From contig CALBGK010000215.1 in assembly GCA_937893115.1 (NCBI GenBank), positions 1 through 8,460 of the forward strand: DNA of 8,460 nt. Direction: 5' to 3'. This document shows, piece after piece, positions 1 to 6,921 of this stretch. Position numbers and translations under genes: made by a program. Origin of the DNA: an uncultured Erysipelotrichaceae bacterium (GTDB lineage: Bacteria; Bacillota_I; Bacilli_A; Erysipelotrichales; Erysipelotrichaceae). The notes below the pieces were generated by a model, which saw nothing but the letters and a program-made list of their open reading frames with translations, was not told the origin of the DNA and searched no databases. Each line of letters begins with the position of its first letter. Position 1 is the first letter of the stretch.

Positions 1-55
1 CTTATATATTGAGCATTTCTTAGTCTACGGTGCCTTTAGATTCTTAAGAACTGAT
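1..55 (+). repeat. Direct repeat, first copy (left end may lie outside the window)
   Basis: Bases 1-55 are identical to 1042-1096, an offset of 1041 bases, which is exactly 347 codons, so both copies are read in the same frame. They encode the segment LYIEHFLVYGAFRFLRTD of a GT2 tail. Identity stops at base 56. Weaker, in-frame homology continues to about 217. The repeat may extend further left than the window shows. Confidence 0.95.
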
Positions 56-1261
56 CACTATCATGAATTGATGGATAAGGCCCTTGCCTATGTAAAGAAT
101 GAATTTCCTGAATATAAAACTAATTCATATATCAAAACATTTGGCTTAAAGAATAGATTATTCTTAAGAACTAATAATCGATATACTGAAAAGTTATGGC
201 ATATCTATTTGACTAGAGGTTATATAAATCATAAGGCTTATGATAATCAAGTCTTTGTCTCAGACATGGTTGATGAAATAGTAACAGAAAGTGAAGATGG
301 CTTAAAACTCAGTATCATCGTTCCTGTCTACAATGTAGAAAAATATTTAGATAAGTGTCTAAATTCTTTAGTTAATCAAACTATGACTGATTATGAAATC
401 ATTGTCGTAAATGATGGGACTAAAGATAATTCACAAAAAATAATAGATAAGTATAAAGAAAAATATCCTGAACTAATCAAATCACATATTAAAGAAAATG
501 GTGGTCTATCTGATGCCAGAAACTATGGATTGAAATATGCTAAGGGAAAATATATTTGCTTTTTAGATTCTGATGACTATGCAGAAGCTGATTTCTATAG
601 TGGAATGTATGAACTGGCAAGTAAGAATAATTTAGATTTAGTAGTTTCTGACCTTGAATATGTTTGGGAAAATGATGAAAAAGAACCCATGTATAAAGAT
701 GGCCTTCATAGTTCTAGTGATATGATTAATCGCCGACTATTCTTATCACCACTTTTCGCTTGGAATAAGATGTATAAAAGAGCCTTGTTTATGAAACTAG
801 GATGCGAATATCCTAAGAAGCTCTGGTATGAAGATATACCAGTTACCTTAAAATATTTCGCTAATTCTCATAAGGTAGGATACTATCATCATGTAGGTGT
901 TCACTACTTACAAAGAAATACATCAATTCTAGGCAGTGGCTATTCTCCTAAGATGTATGATATCTTTACTATTTTTGAGATGACTACTAATTACTTCAAG
1001 GAACATGGCCTCTACAATAAATACTATAATGAACTTGAATACTTATATATTGAGCATTTCTTAGTCTACGGTGCCTTTAGATTCTTAAGAACTGATGAAT
1101 ATAAGAATCTGATGAATGATGCTTTCGACTTTGTGAAAAAGAATTTCCCTAATTATCGTAAAAATAAATATATAAAGACCTTTGGAATAAAAAATCGCTT
1201 ATTCTTAAGAACTAATAGTAAAAGGACTATGTCACTTTGGCATTGGTATTTGACAAAATGA
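2..1261 (+). CDS. Tandem-module family 2 glycosyltransferase, 5' end outside the window
   Basis: This is presumably a cytoplasmic enzyme transferring sugars from nucleotide donors to a lipid-linked glycan; donor and acceptor cannot be read from the sequence. The frame is open from base 2, so the TTG at 68 and ATG at 71 are internal codons. Bases 2-217 encode the C-terminal tail of a first module, ending FLRTN...LWHIYLTR. A linker of about 30 residues follows. A full GT2 domain begins at 308 (LSIIVPVYN), with NDGTKDNS, then NGGLSDARN, the DxD-type DSDD at 566-577 (metal and nucleotide-sugar binding) and LWYED at 821-835. It closes with a second copy of the tail, about 1042-1258. By hand, 50 of 72 tail residues match. 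The second copy ends in TGA where the first reads on into the linker. The product is therefore larger than a single GT2. It overlaps the next gene by four bases. The GT2 call is firm; that the upstream part holds a complete catalytic module is inferred. Confidence 0.88.
   Translation, partial: LYIEHFLVYGAFRFLRTDHYHELMDKALAYVKNEFPEYKTNSYIKTFGLKNRLFLRTNNRYTEKLWHIYLTRGYINHKAYDNQVFVSDMVDEIVTESEDGLKLSIIVPVYNVEKYLDKCLNSLVNQTMTDYEIIVVNDGTKDNSQKIIDKYKEKYPELIKSHIKENGGLSDARNYGLKYAKGKYICFLDSDDYAEADFYSGMYELASKNNLDLVVSDLEYVWENDEKEPMYKDGLHSSSDMINRRLFLSPLFAWNKMYKRALFMKLGCEYPKKLWYEDIPVTLKYFANSHKVGYYHHVGVHYLQRNTSILGSGYSPKMYDIFTIFEMTTNYFKEHGLYNKYYNELEYLYIEHFLVYGAFRFLRTDEYKNLMNDAFDFVKKNFPNYRKNKYIKTFGIKNRLFLRTNSKRTMSLWHWYLTK
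1042..1096 (+). repeat. Direct repeat, second copy
   Basis: This is the perfect 55-base partner of bases 1-55. Diverged homology continues to about 1258, paired with 56-217. Each tail also contains the 12-base string TTCTTAAGAACT twice, at 41-52 and 161-172 in the first copy and at 1082-1093 and 1202-1213 in the second, encoding FLRT each time. Confidence 0.95.
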
Positions 1262-2244
1262 ATCAAGAAATAGTAAGCATCATCGTACCTATGTACAAGG
1301 TGGAAAAGTATGTTGCCAAGTGTTTAGATTCTTTATTAGCACAAACATATTCAGCTATTCGCATATATGCCATAAGTGATGGCAGTCCTGATAAAAGCTA
1401 CGATATAGCTAAAGAATATGCTAAAAGGGACGCAAGAATCATCCCACTCAAGAAGAAGAATGGTGGCTATGGCAGCGTCTTAGAAATGGCTATTAAGATG
1501 ATTGACACAGAATATTTCATAATTTGTGATCCTGATGATTATTTAAGAGAAGATGCAGTTGAAAAATTATTTAATTTCGCTCATCAAAATAATCTCGATA
1601 TGGTAGTGGGCGCTAAAAACCTTGTCTATTCTGATAACGAAGAAGTAGTATATAGTTCATCGTGGGGAGAAATGCCAAGGGCATTGCCAAATAAGATTTA
1701 TACTGATATAAAACATTTCTTTTTCTTAGAACCTTCCCCACATTCTAAGCTCTATCGAACTAATCTATGTAAGGATATTAAGTTTCCACATAAAGTAAAT
1801 TATACCGATAACTTATTATACTTATTGACTCTAGGAAGAGTTAATAAGATTGCGTATCTTGAAGAGGCCTTATCTTACTACCTCATAGATAGGCCAGGAA
1901 ATAGTACAGTAGTCATCAATGAAAAGACTTTTAATGATCAACTCATTGTCTTAAATTCTATTCTGGAACAAGCTAAAGGTCTTAATAGAGAGATTCAATC
2001 ATACTATGTCATTTTATTTTATGATGTCTTAGATGTCCTAGACTTAATGAAACATCATGCTACTAAAGAAGTAAAAGAAAAATATTTCTTGGCATATACC
2101 GATTTAATCATTAGATTATCAAGATATAAAAAAGACATTCTTAATATCTTACCTAATCTGAGCAAGAAAAGAAGAATGGTCTATTATTTCTTATTATCGC
2201 CTTCATATAGCCGAAAAGTGCTCATGAAGATGATAAGACTGTAA
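1258..2244 (+). CDS. Family 2 glycosyltransferase, NGGYGS/DPDD type
   Basis: A 328-residue GT2, predicted to act at the cytoplasmic face in assembly of the glycan repeat unit. The N-terminal nucleotide-binding fold starts at SIIVPMYKVEKY (7-18). SDGSPDKS lies at 40-47, KNGGYGSVLE at 67-76 and the DxD-type DPDD at 91-94. NYTDN (181-185) sits where many GT2 enzymes have WYED, and RPGNSTV is at 212-218. Length is normal for a single-domain GT2. I chose the ATG at 1258 over the in-frame TTG at 1237 because it forms an ATGA overlap with the upstream TGA and the GT2 fold starts directly after it. No good ribosome binding site precedes it, so translation is probably coupled to the upstream gene. Its motifs differ from those of the other two GT2 genes here, which suggests a different linkage or sugar. 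A terminator follows. The last 61 bases overlap the opposing membrane-protein gene. Confidence 0.9.
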   Translation: MNQEIVSIIVPMYKVEKYVAKCLDSLLAQTYSAIRIYAISDGSPDKSYDIAKEYAKRDARIIPLKKKNGGYGSVLEMAIKMIDTEYFIICDPDDYLREDAVEKLFNFAHQNNLDMVVGAKNLVYSDNEEVVYSSSWGEMPRALPNKIYTDIKHFFFLEPSPHSKLYRTNLCKDIKFPHKVNYTDNLLYLLTLGRVNKIAYLEEALSYYLIDRPGNSTVVINEKTFNDQLIVLNSILEQAKGLNREIQSYYVILFYDVLDVLDLMKHHATKEVKEKYFLAYTDLIIRLSRYKKDILNILPNLSKKRRMVYYFLLSPSYSRKVLMKMIRL

Positions 2245-4508
2245 TTGATTCGGTTCATCTTTGGATGGACCTTTTTTGTTATGAGGAAGAGCCCTAACGA
2301 GAGTATGATAGCGGTAAAAGATATTATTGTACCTAATTTAAAGCCCTCAGGAATAAAATACATATCTATATTATGCATACCGCTAGGAATAGAAAAACCT
2401 ATGAAGCCACCATTTACACTATATATCTCATCTTGAACTATACCATCAATCATTATCTTCCATCCTTTATTGTTTGGAATTTGAAGGACCATAAATCCTG
2501 ACTCCTTAGCTTCGTATTGGCCATGTATCTCATTGGCATAATAATAGATACTGTTTAAGAATATTTCTTCTTGGCCTACTAGTTTAGCTACTTCATCATT
2601 TTGTTCTGTATAGATTGTTGTTGAAAGATTAGCTAGATTAAAATTATCGAAACTATCAGTTTTAGTATAGGTCTTACCAAAAGGAACATAACTAAGATTT
2701 TCATAAATCTTTAAGCCATTCATATAATTATCATCGATGAGTAAATACTGATCCCCGGAAGGTAATTCATTGGCATCAGATACAATAGCATATTTACCGC
2801 ACAAGAAGGATATCAATCCTTGATTATGAATATCAATAGCCCAGGAATTAGCACCATCAAGTAAATAGCTTTTAAGTGGTGTTAAGGCTGGTTCAAGAGT
2901 CGAATCATAGGTAGAAAAACCCTTTAGGCGATAATTGAGATAGCCATTATATTGAACATCTTGAAATAAAGAAGGTGCTACATAGATACGATAGAAGGAA
3001 GCGTCATTATCTTCATTTAAAGAATTTAGGTAACTCATTAAGTCGCCAGGACTATTTTCTAAAGTGTGATATGTTTGATGGAGATACTCTTTATCATATT
3101 GAGGATTTAAGTTGATATATGTATAGATGAAGGAAGTTAGAGATAATTCCATTATGATATATATTAGACAATATTTTTTAGGATTCTTACTTTTGAATAT
3201 AAAGTATAAACCAAGATAGATGAGTACAAAGAAAAGACAAATATAATATTGATAGCTATAAGTTTTAAAATCAAACCTATAGATTAACCACATTAACGAT
3301 AGAGTCAATGAAAGAATGATAATAATGATAGCTATAGATTTCTTTAATAAGCTAAAGTCAATTTCTTCCATATGTTCATACATCATGCAAAAGTGAATGA
3401 TGAAGATGGGGATAAAGAAGAAGAGAAAACGGAAAGATGCCTCACTATTACCATGGATTATTTGTGATATAAAAGGACAAAGAATAATGATAGCCAAGGT
3501 TAGATACAAGAAAATGATCGAATGATCATGTCTTTTGATTTTAATCTTAAGTAGTTGAGGAAGAAAGATTATAAACAAAGTAGAGATGTATGGTAATAGC
3601 TCACTTAATGCATATTTACCTACATCAAAGACATTTTGATATTGTTGGGAAAGAAATAGCTGGCTTGGCACAAAGGGGGCTATTAATAGATTGAAATATG
3701 CTTCGAGTGGATAGAATAGTTCTATATCGGTCGCAAAACGGTCACCTTTTAAGATGTATAGAATTGTTGGCAGGGTAAATATTGCCGTACTTAATGCTGC
3801 TATAATATAGATGAAAACAATAGATAAGATAGGTTTTAATGCCTTTTTAAGCGAGCTGTAAATATTATAGTAGCGATAGAGATAATAGATGGGCGAAAGT
3901 ATCGAAACGATAAAGAATAGATACCAATTCATTATGAGCAAGCTAAATGCCATAACATAAAAGAGCAAGTATTTATTCTTCTTAATCGCGTAGTCTATGC
4001 CTAATAAATACAGTGGAAACAAGGCATAGAAGGATAAAAATACCCATTGCACATTAAAGAAGATGGCCCATGCAGAAAAACTATATAATAGTCCACCGAT
4101 GATAGCTGTTTTATCTTTGAATCCCCATTCTTTGAGGAGAAGGTACATAGTGAGTGAAGCAACTAAATGCTTAATGATAATTAAAATTGAATGAACAATC
4201 GGAAAGGAAAAAGGTAACAAAAGGCTAAAGTAGGCAAAGATATCACCCATGAGATAATAGGTTTTACTAGAGAAGAAGTCTGAACCAAGAAAGAGGTTGA
4301 AACTGTAGAAGGGTAGACTTCTTTGATAGATTGATTCATGGATGATATTAGAAAATTCATTGTAGAATGGCTGCCATTGCTGAATGATATCATACGAGAA
4401 TAAGTGTGGATTACCACTTATTAAATTGGGAAAAAAGTAAAAAAATAGGATTAGCAACGATAATCCTTCTAATATCAATATTGGTTTTAAATAACGTTTG
4501 ATTTGCAC
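2184..4508 (-). CDS. yfhO: YfhO-family polytopic membrane protein (putative GT-C glycosyltransferase)
   Basis: A 774-residue membrane protein, slightly short for the family (about 800-900). Known for the family: Bacillus subtilis YfhO is needed for lipoteichoic acid glycosylation and is thought to use a lipid-linked sugar outside the membrane. The target here is inferred to be a cell-surface glycan. The N-terminal membrane segment (about 10-28) is followed by an outer loop with SYDIIQQW (38-45; D40 is the candidate catalytic acid), then FYSFNLFLGSDFF. Many hydrophobic helices follow to about 465. A soluble region (about 470-720) ends with the hallmark GWKIMIDG (682-689), VNGGFIGFSIP (698-708) and PEGFKLG (720-726), followed by a last helix (about 727-743). 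The GTG start lies 6 bases after an extended -10, with no ribosome binding site. The tail from about 744 is read from the opposing terminator and the opposing GT2 gene, so it is probably not ancestral. No own terminator was found. Confidence 0.9.
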   Translation of the reverse strand: MQIKRYLKPILILEGLSLLILFFYFFPNLISGNPHLFSYDIIQQWQPFYNEFSNIIHESIYQRSLPFYSFNLFLGSDFFSSKTYYLMGDIFAYFSLLLPFSFPIVHSILIIIKHLVASLTMYLLLKEWGFKDKTAIIGGLLYSFSAWAIFFNVQWVFLSFYALFPLYLLGIDYAIKKNKYLLFYVMAFSLLIMNWYLFFIVSILSPIYYLYRYYNIYSSLKKALKPILSIVFIYIIAALSTAIFTLPTILYILKGDRFATDIELFYPLEAYFNLLIAPFVPSQLFLSQQYQNVFDVGKYALSELLPYISTLFIIFLPQLLKIKIKRHDHSIIFLYLTLAIIILCPFISQIIHGNSEASFRFLFFFIPIFIIHFCMMYEHMEEIDFSLLKKSIAIIIIILSLTLSLMWLIYRFDFKTYSYQYYICLFFVLIYLGLYFIFKSKNPKKYCLIYIIMELSLTSFIYTYINLNPQYDKEYLHQTYHTLENSPGDLMSYLNSLNEDNDASFYRIYVAPSLFQDVQYNGYLNYRLKGFSTYDSTLEPALTPLKSYLLDGANSWAIDIHNQGLISFLCGKYAIVSDANELPSGDQYLLIDDNYMNGLKIYENLSYVPFGKTYTKTDSFDNFNLANLSTTIYTEQNDEVAKLVGQEEIFLNSIYYYANEIHGQYEAKESGFMVLQIPNNKGWKIMIDGIVQDEIYSVNGGFIGFSIPSGMHNIDMYFIPEGFKLGTIISFTAIILSLGLFLITKKVHPKMNRINYSLIIFMSTFRLYEGDNKK
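2252..2277 (+). terminator. Rho-independent terminator of the left block
   Basis: GGTTCATC (2252-2259) pairs with GATGGACC (2264-2271) in an 8-pair stem with one G-U wobble and a four-base loop. Six T residues follow at 2272-2277, eight bases after the stop of the GT2 gene. On the minus strand the hairpin has no T tract, so it should work in the plus direction only. It lies inside the coding sequence of the convergent yfhO-like gene, where its reverse complement encodes roughly residues 744-753. Confidence 0.85.
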
Positions 4509-4514
4509 AGTGAA

Positions 4515-4542
4515 ATTATATCACAGCATATTATTGAGTAAA
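4515..4542 (-). promoter_or_regulatory. Promoter of the yfhO-like gene, predicted leaderless
   Basis: Read on the minus strand, TTTACT (4542-4537) serves as a partial -35 (four of six matches to TTGACA). A 16-base spacer separates it from TATAAT (4520-4515), which is preceded by TG one base away, giving the extended -10 TGATATAAT. Six bases lie between it and the GTG at 4508, so transcription should begin at or next to the start codon. There is no Shine-Dalgarno sequence. Confidence 0.7.
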
Positions 4543-4551
4543 TGATATAAT
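4543..4551 (+). promoter_or_regulatory. Promoter of the flippase operon, predicted leaderless
   Basis: The same extended -10 as on the other strand, TGATATAAT, with TATAAT at 4546-4551, is followed by six bases (AGACGC) and then ATG at 4558. The expected start of transcription falls on the A of the ATG. No Shine-Dalgarno sequence is present and I see no good -35 at 16-18 bases, so the promoter probably relies on the extended -10. It would drive the flippase, GT2 and GT4 genes and possibly glf. Confidence 0.68.
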
Positions 4552-4557
4552 AGACGC

Positions 4558-5046
4558 ATGGACAAGCAATTACTTAAGAATTATATTTATAATATTTCCT
4601 ATCAATTAGTAAAAATAGTATTCCCATTAATAACTGTTCCTTTCCTATATTCACATATAGGCGCAGCTACTTTAGGCATTAGCGACTTCGCTAGTAATAT
4701 TGCCGCTTGGTTTATTCTCTTTGGCATCTTAGGTGTCAATACCTATGGTAATAGAGAGATAGCTAAAATCAGAGATGACAAAGATAAGCTGAGTAAGACC
4801 TTCTTTGAAATATTTGCCATGCAGGTAATCAATATGCTTATCGCAACAGTATTCTATTTTATCTACGTCTTTATTACTGTTTCGAAAAATCTTGATATTT
4901 ATATCTTAACTGGCCTAGTATTATTGGCTTCAATGTTTGATATCACTTGGTTCTTCTATGGTGTTGAAGATTTTAAGAAGGCTAGCATTCGAAATATCAT
5001 CGTTAAAGTCATCGGTGTTGGTTTAATTCTTTTAGTTATGTCTTAA
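4558..5046 (+). CDS. Flippase N-terminal fragment (162 residues)
   Basis: The first part of the split flippase contains about five hydrophobic segments (roughly 12-30, 45-62, 86-107, 113-133 and 148-161). Family-typical stretches are YGNREIAKIRDD (63-74) and DITWFFYGVEDF (128-139). The ATG at 4558 is supported by the hydrophilic start MDKQLLKNYI and by the promoter 6 bases upstream. On its own it would be too short to work as a flippase. Confidence 0.85.
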   Translation: MDKQLLKNYIYNISYQLVKIVFPLITVPFLYSHIGAATLGISDFASNIAAWFILFGILGVNTYGNREIAKIRDDKDKLSKTFFEIFAMQVINMLIATVFYFIYVFITVSKNLDIYILTGLVLLASMFDITWFFYGVEDFKKASIRNIIVKVIGVGLILLVMS

Positions 5047-5081
5047 TTAATTCAGGCTCTGAACTTATTGGCCAAGCCATC

Positions 5082-5999
5082 ATGTTTTTTCAGCTTAAAC
5101 AATATATCGACTTCAAGAAAATTAGTCTAGCAGAAGCCTATCGTCATCACTTTAAGAATACCTTTGTCTTATTTTTACCAACCATCGCCATCAGTATATA
5201 TACTTTACTAGACCAGACTATGTTGGGTTACTTGTATAATACTCTACATCTAAATTACTATAAAACATCAATGAGTATTATTAAGATGTTCTTATATTTC
5301 ATCACTTCTATCGGTTCAGTCATGTTACCAAGAGTAACTAATGTTTACTACAACGATGGCAATGGTCAAAAGAAAGCTCAAGAAATGATTAAACAGACAA
5401 TGAAGATAGCCTTATTATTTGCCATCCCTATGTGTTTTGGCATGATGGGCATAGCTAATCGTTTCATATCTTGGTATTTGCCTAGCGATCCAGAGATAGC
5501 TTCACTTATAATCTTAGGTTGCCCTATTATCATCTTTATCTCTATGAGTAATGTCACAGGTATTCAATATATGGTACCTACAGGTATGTATAAACAATAT
5601 ACTCAATCAGTAGTACTGGGAGCCATTGTAAACTTTTTTATCAATCTTCTATTGATATCTCGCTTTGGTGCCTATGGCGCCATTATTGGTAGTTTGATAG
5701 CTGAATTTACAGTAACTTTAGTTCAAATAATTGTCATTAAAAGAGAAACTGGCCTATGGCTATTTTCGCTTAATGATATCAAATATTTCATTGCTGCCTT
5801 CTTTATGACTATAGTTGTTTACTTTAGTGGCGAATGGTTCTCTGTTTTACTTTTAGGCTTTCCATTTAAACCAGACTTCATCTGCAACTTGATGCAAGTA
5901 ATATTTGGTGCCATTACATATTTCTTTGTGCTTATTATTACTAGAGAAGAACTAGTGACTAAAATATTAAATAAGGTGAAAAATCATGCCCAAGCTTAG
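5082..5999 (+). CDS. Flippase C-terminal fragment (305 residues from the first ATG)
   Basis: The remainder of the split flippase begins with a cytoplasmic loop, then a helix with ISIYTLLDQTMLGYL (37-51), characteristic of Wzx proteins, and further helices to about residue 290. The ATG at 5082 has no ribosome binding site and is an internal Met of the restored protein. Homologous coding extends left to about 5043, so it is unlikely to be an independent gene. Its end overlaps the next GT2 gene by 14 bases, as expected for an intact operon member. Confidence 0.85.
   Translation: MFFQLKQYIDFKKISLAEAYRHHFKNTFVLFLPTIAISIYTLLDQTMLGYLYNTLHLNYYKTSMSIIKMFLYFITSIGSVMLPRVTNVYYNDGNGQKKAQEMIKQTMKIALLFAIPMCFGMMGIANRFISWYLPSDPEIASLIILGCPIIIFISMSNVTGIQYMVPTGMYKQYTQSVVLGAIVNFFINLLLISRFGAYGAIIGSLIAEFTVTLVQIIVIKRETGLWLFSLNDIKYFIAAFFMTIVVYFSGEWFSVLLLGFPFKPDFICNLMQVIFGAITYFFVLIITREELVTKILNKVKNHAQA
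5973..5978 (+). promoter_or_regulatory. Ribosome binding site of the GT2 gene at 5986
   Basis: AAGGTG lies 7 bases before the ATG at 5986, inside the 3' end of the flippase frame. It is one of only two plausible Shine-Dalgarno sequences in the window, so this gene can be translated even though the flippase frame is broken. Confidence 0.75.
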
Positions 6000-6921
6000 T
6001 TTGATTGTCCCAGTATATAATGTTGAAAAATATATCTTAAAATGTCTTGAATCAATTAAGAATCAAAGTATGGAAGACTTTGAATGTTTAATCATTGATG
6101 ATGGAAGCAAAGATAATAGTATTAAGATAGCTGAAAATTTCATCAAAGGTGATGAACGTTTTAAGATATTTCATAAAGAAAATGGGGGACTATCTGACGC
6201 CAGGAATTATGGTATAGAGAAGGCTAGCGGTGAATATTTAGCTTTCATTGATTCTGATGATTATATTGAGGAAAGTCTTATAGAAGATACTTACAAGATG
6301 GCTAAAGAATATGATAGTGATATTGTATGCTTTGATATGTATTACTTGTGGCCTGATGGCTCCAAGACGATATCACCAGGGGCTGACTTTGAGGTTAGTA
6401 ATTATAAAGATAATAAGGAAATTATCTTTATCAACAACAGCTCTAATAATAAGATATATCGCTCTTCTTTCATGAAAGATAAAAGATTTATCAAGGGAAT
6501 GTGGTATGAAGACTTAGCGGTTATCCCTGTTTGGTTATCCAAAGCCAATAACATATCTCATGTAAGTAAGCCTCTATACTATTATGTACAAAGGGAAGGT
6601 TCAATCTCTCATTCAGCAGATGAGAGGATATTTGATATCTATAAGTCACTAGATATGATTAAAGAAAAGCTTAATCTTAGTAGTGATGATATCATGCCTT
6701 TATATCTAGATAATTGCTTAGAGATGACAACTTTAAGAATTAGAGATATAGATGATATCAAGTTAAGAAAAGACTTCTATTTGCATAATGTTGAACTATT
6801 AGATATCAAATGTCCTGATTGGCATAGACATATAAAAGATTATGATTTTAAGAAAAAAATAGTCTTCTTTCTTTTGAAACACAGAATGGTTAATATTTTA
6901 GATAGGTTATACAAAAAATGA
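5986..6921 (+). CDS. Family 2 glycosyltransferase, DSDD/WYED type
   Basis: A 311-residue GT2 of normal single-domain length, predicted to add one sugar to the lipid-linked repeat unit in the cytoplasm. LSLIVPVYNVEKY (4-16) opens the nucleotide-binding fold. DDGSKDNS is at 38-45, KENGGLSDARNYG at 64-76, the DxD-type DSDD at 89-92, MWYED at 172-176 and QREGSIS at 202-208. These motifs closely match the GT2 module at 308-1258, so the two are probably paralogues, but this one lacks the LWH...YLT tail. The donor sugar is unknown. It overlaps the flippase frame by 14 bases and the next gene by four, so it belongs to a tight operon. Confidence 0.92.
   Translation: MPKLSLIVPVYNVEKYILKCLESIKNQSMEDFECLIIDDGSKDNSIKIAENFIKGDERFKIFHKENGGLSDARNYGIEKASGEYLAFIDSDDYIEESLIEDTYKMAKEYDSDIVCFDMYYLWPDGSKTISPGADFEVSNYKDNKEIIFINNSSNNKIYRSSFMKDKRFIKGMWYEDLAVIPVWLSKANNISHVSKPLYYYVQREGSISHSADERIFDIYKSLDMIKEKLNLSSDDIMPLYLDNCLEMTTLRIRDIDDIKLRKDFYLHNVELLDIKCPDWHRHIKDYDFKKKIVFFLLKHRMVNILDRLYKK

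Larger units (their letters stand above)
4558..5999 (+). pseudogene. wzx: Wzx-type polysaccharide flippase split by a frameshift
   Basis: Two open frames together make one flippase of the MATE/RfbX-like class, which moves undecaprenyl-linked repeat units to the outer face of the membrane. The first frame stops at TAA 5044-5046. The continuation lies in the -1 frame and is open well before the break. Adding one T to the TT at 5043-5044 restores the join VMSLINSGSELIGQ and gives a 480-residue protein, the usual size for Wzx. The smallest explanation is therefore a one-base loss. There is no long homopolymer and no recognisable slippery heptamer, so programmed frameshifting or phase variation looks unlikely. 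A sequencing error, or a real recent mutation, are the main alternatives. A flippase loss could be lethal or suppressing in such pathways unless another exporter exists, which slightly favours an error. Confidence 0.85.

Noticed and set aside
1237..1257. TTG start at 1237 for the second GT2 gene
   Set aside because: It would add seven residues antecedent to the GT2 fold and lie deep in the upstream gene; the ATGA at 1258 is the simpler start.
68..1261. A free-standing 397-residue GT2 starting at the TTG at 68
   Set aside because: The frame is open back to base 2, and the residues before and after 68 align with the tail copy at 1042-1258, so 68 lies inside a longer protein.
2245..2436. Small plus-strand frame of 63 residues just after the GT2 stop
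   Set aside because: It lies wholly on the opposite strand of the YfhO coding region, begins at the stop/terminator and has no family features; it is a shadow.
4181..4417. Minus-strand frame of 78 residues
   Set aside because: It overlaps YfhO in another frame on the same strand and shows no features of its own.
4510..4524. Imperfect 15-base palindrome GTGA-N7-TCAC over the yfhO -10, reminiscent of a CRP/FNR-type operator
   Set aside because: The half-site spacing is seven, not the six of CRP sites, and most of the centre is the -10 itself, so the symmetry may be accidental.
5029..5046. Programmed -1 frameshift joining the two flippase halves
   Set aside because: No X-XXY-YYZ heptamer in the right frame and no obvious stimulatory hairpin; a one-base loss explains it more simply.
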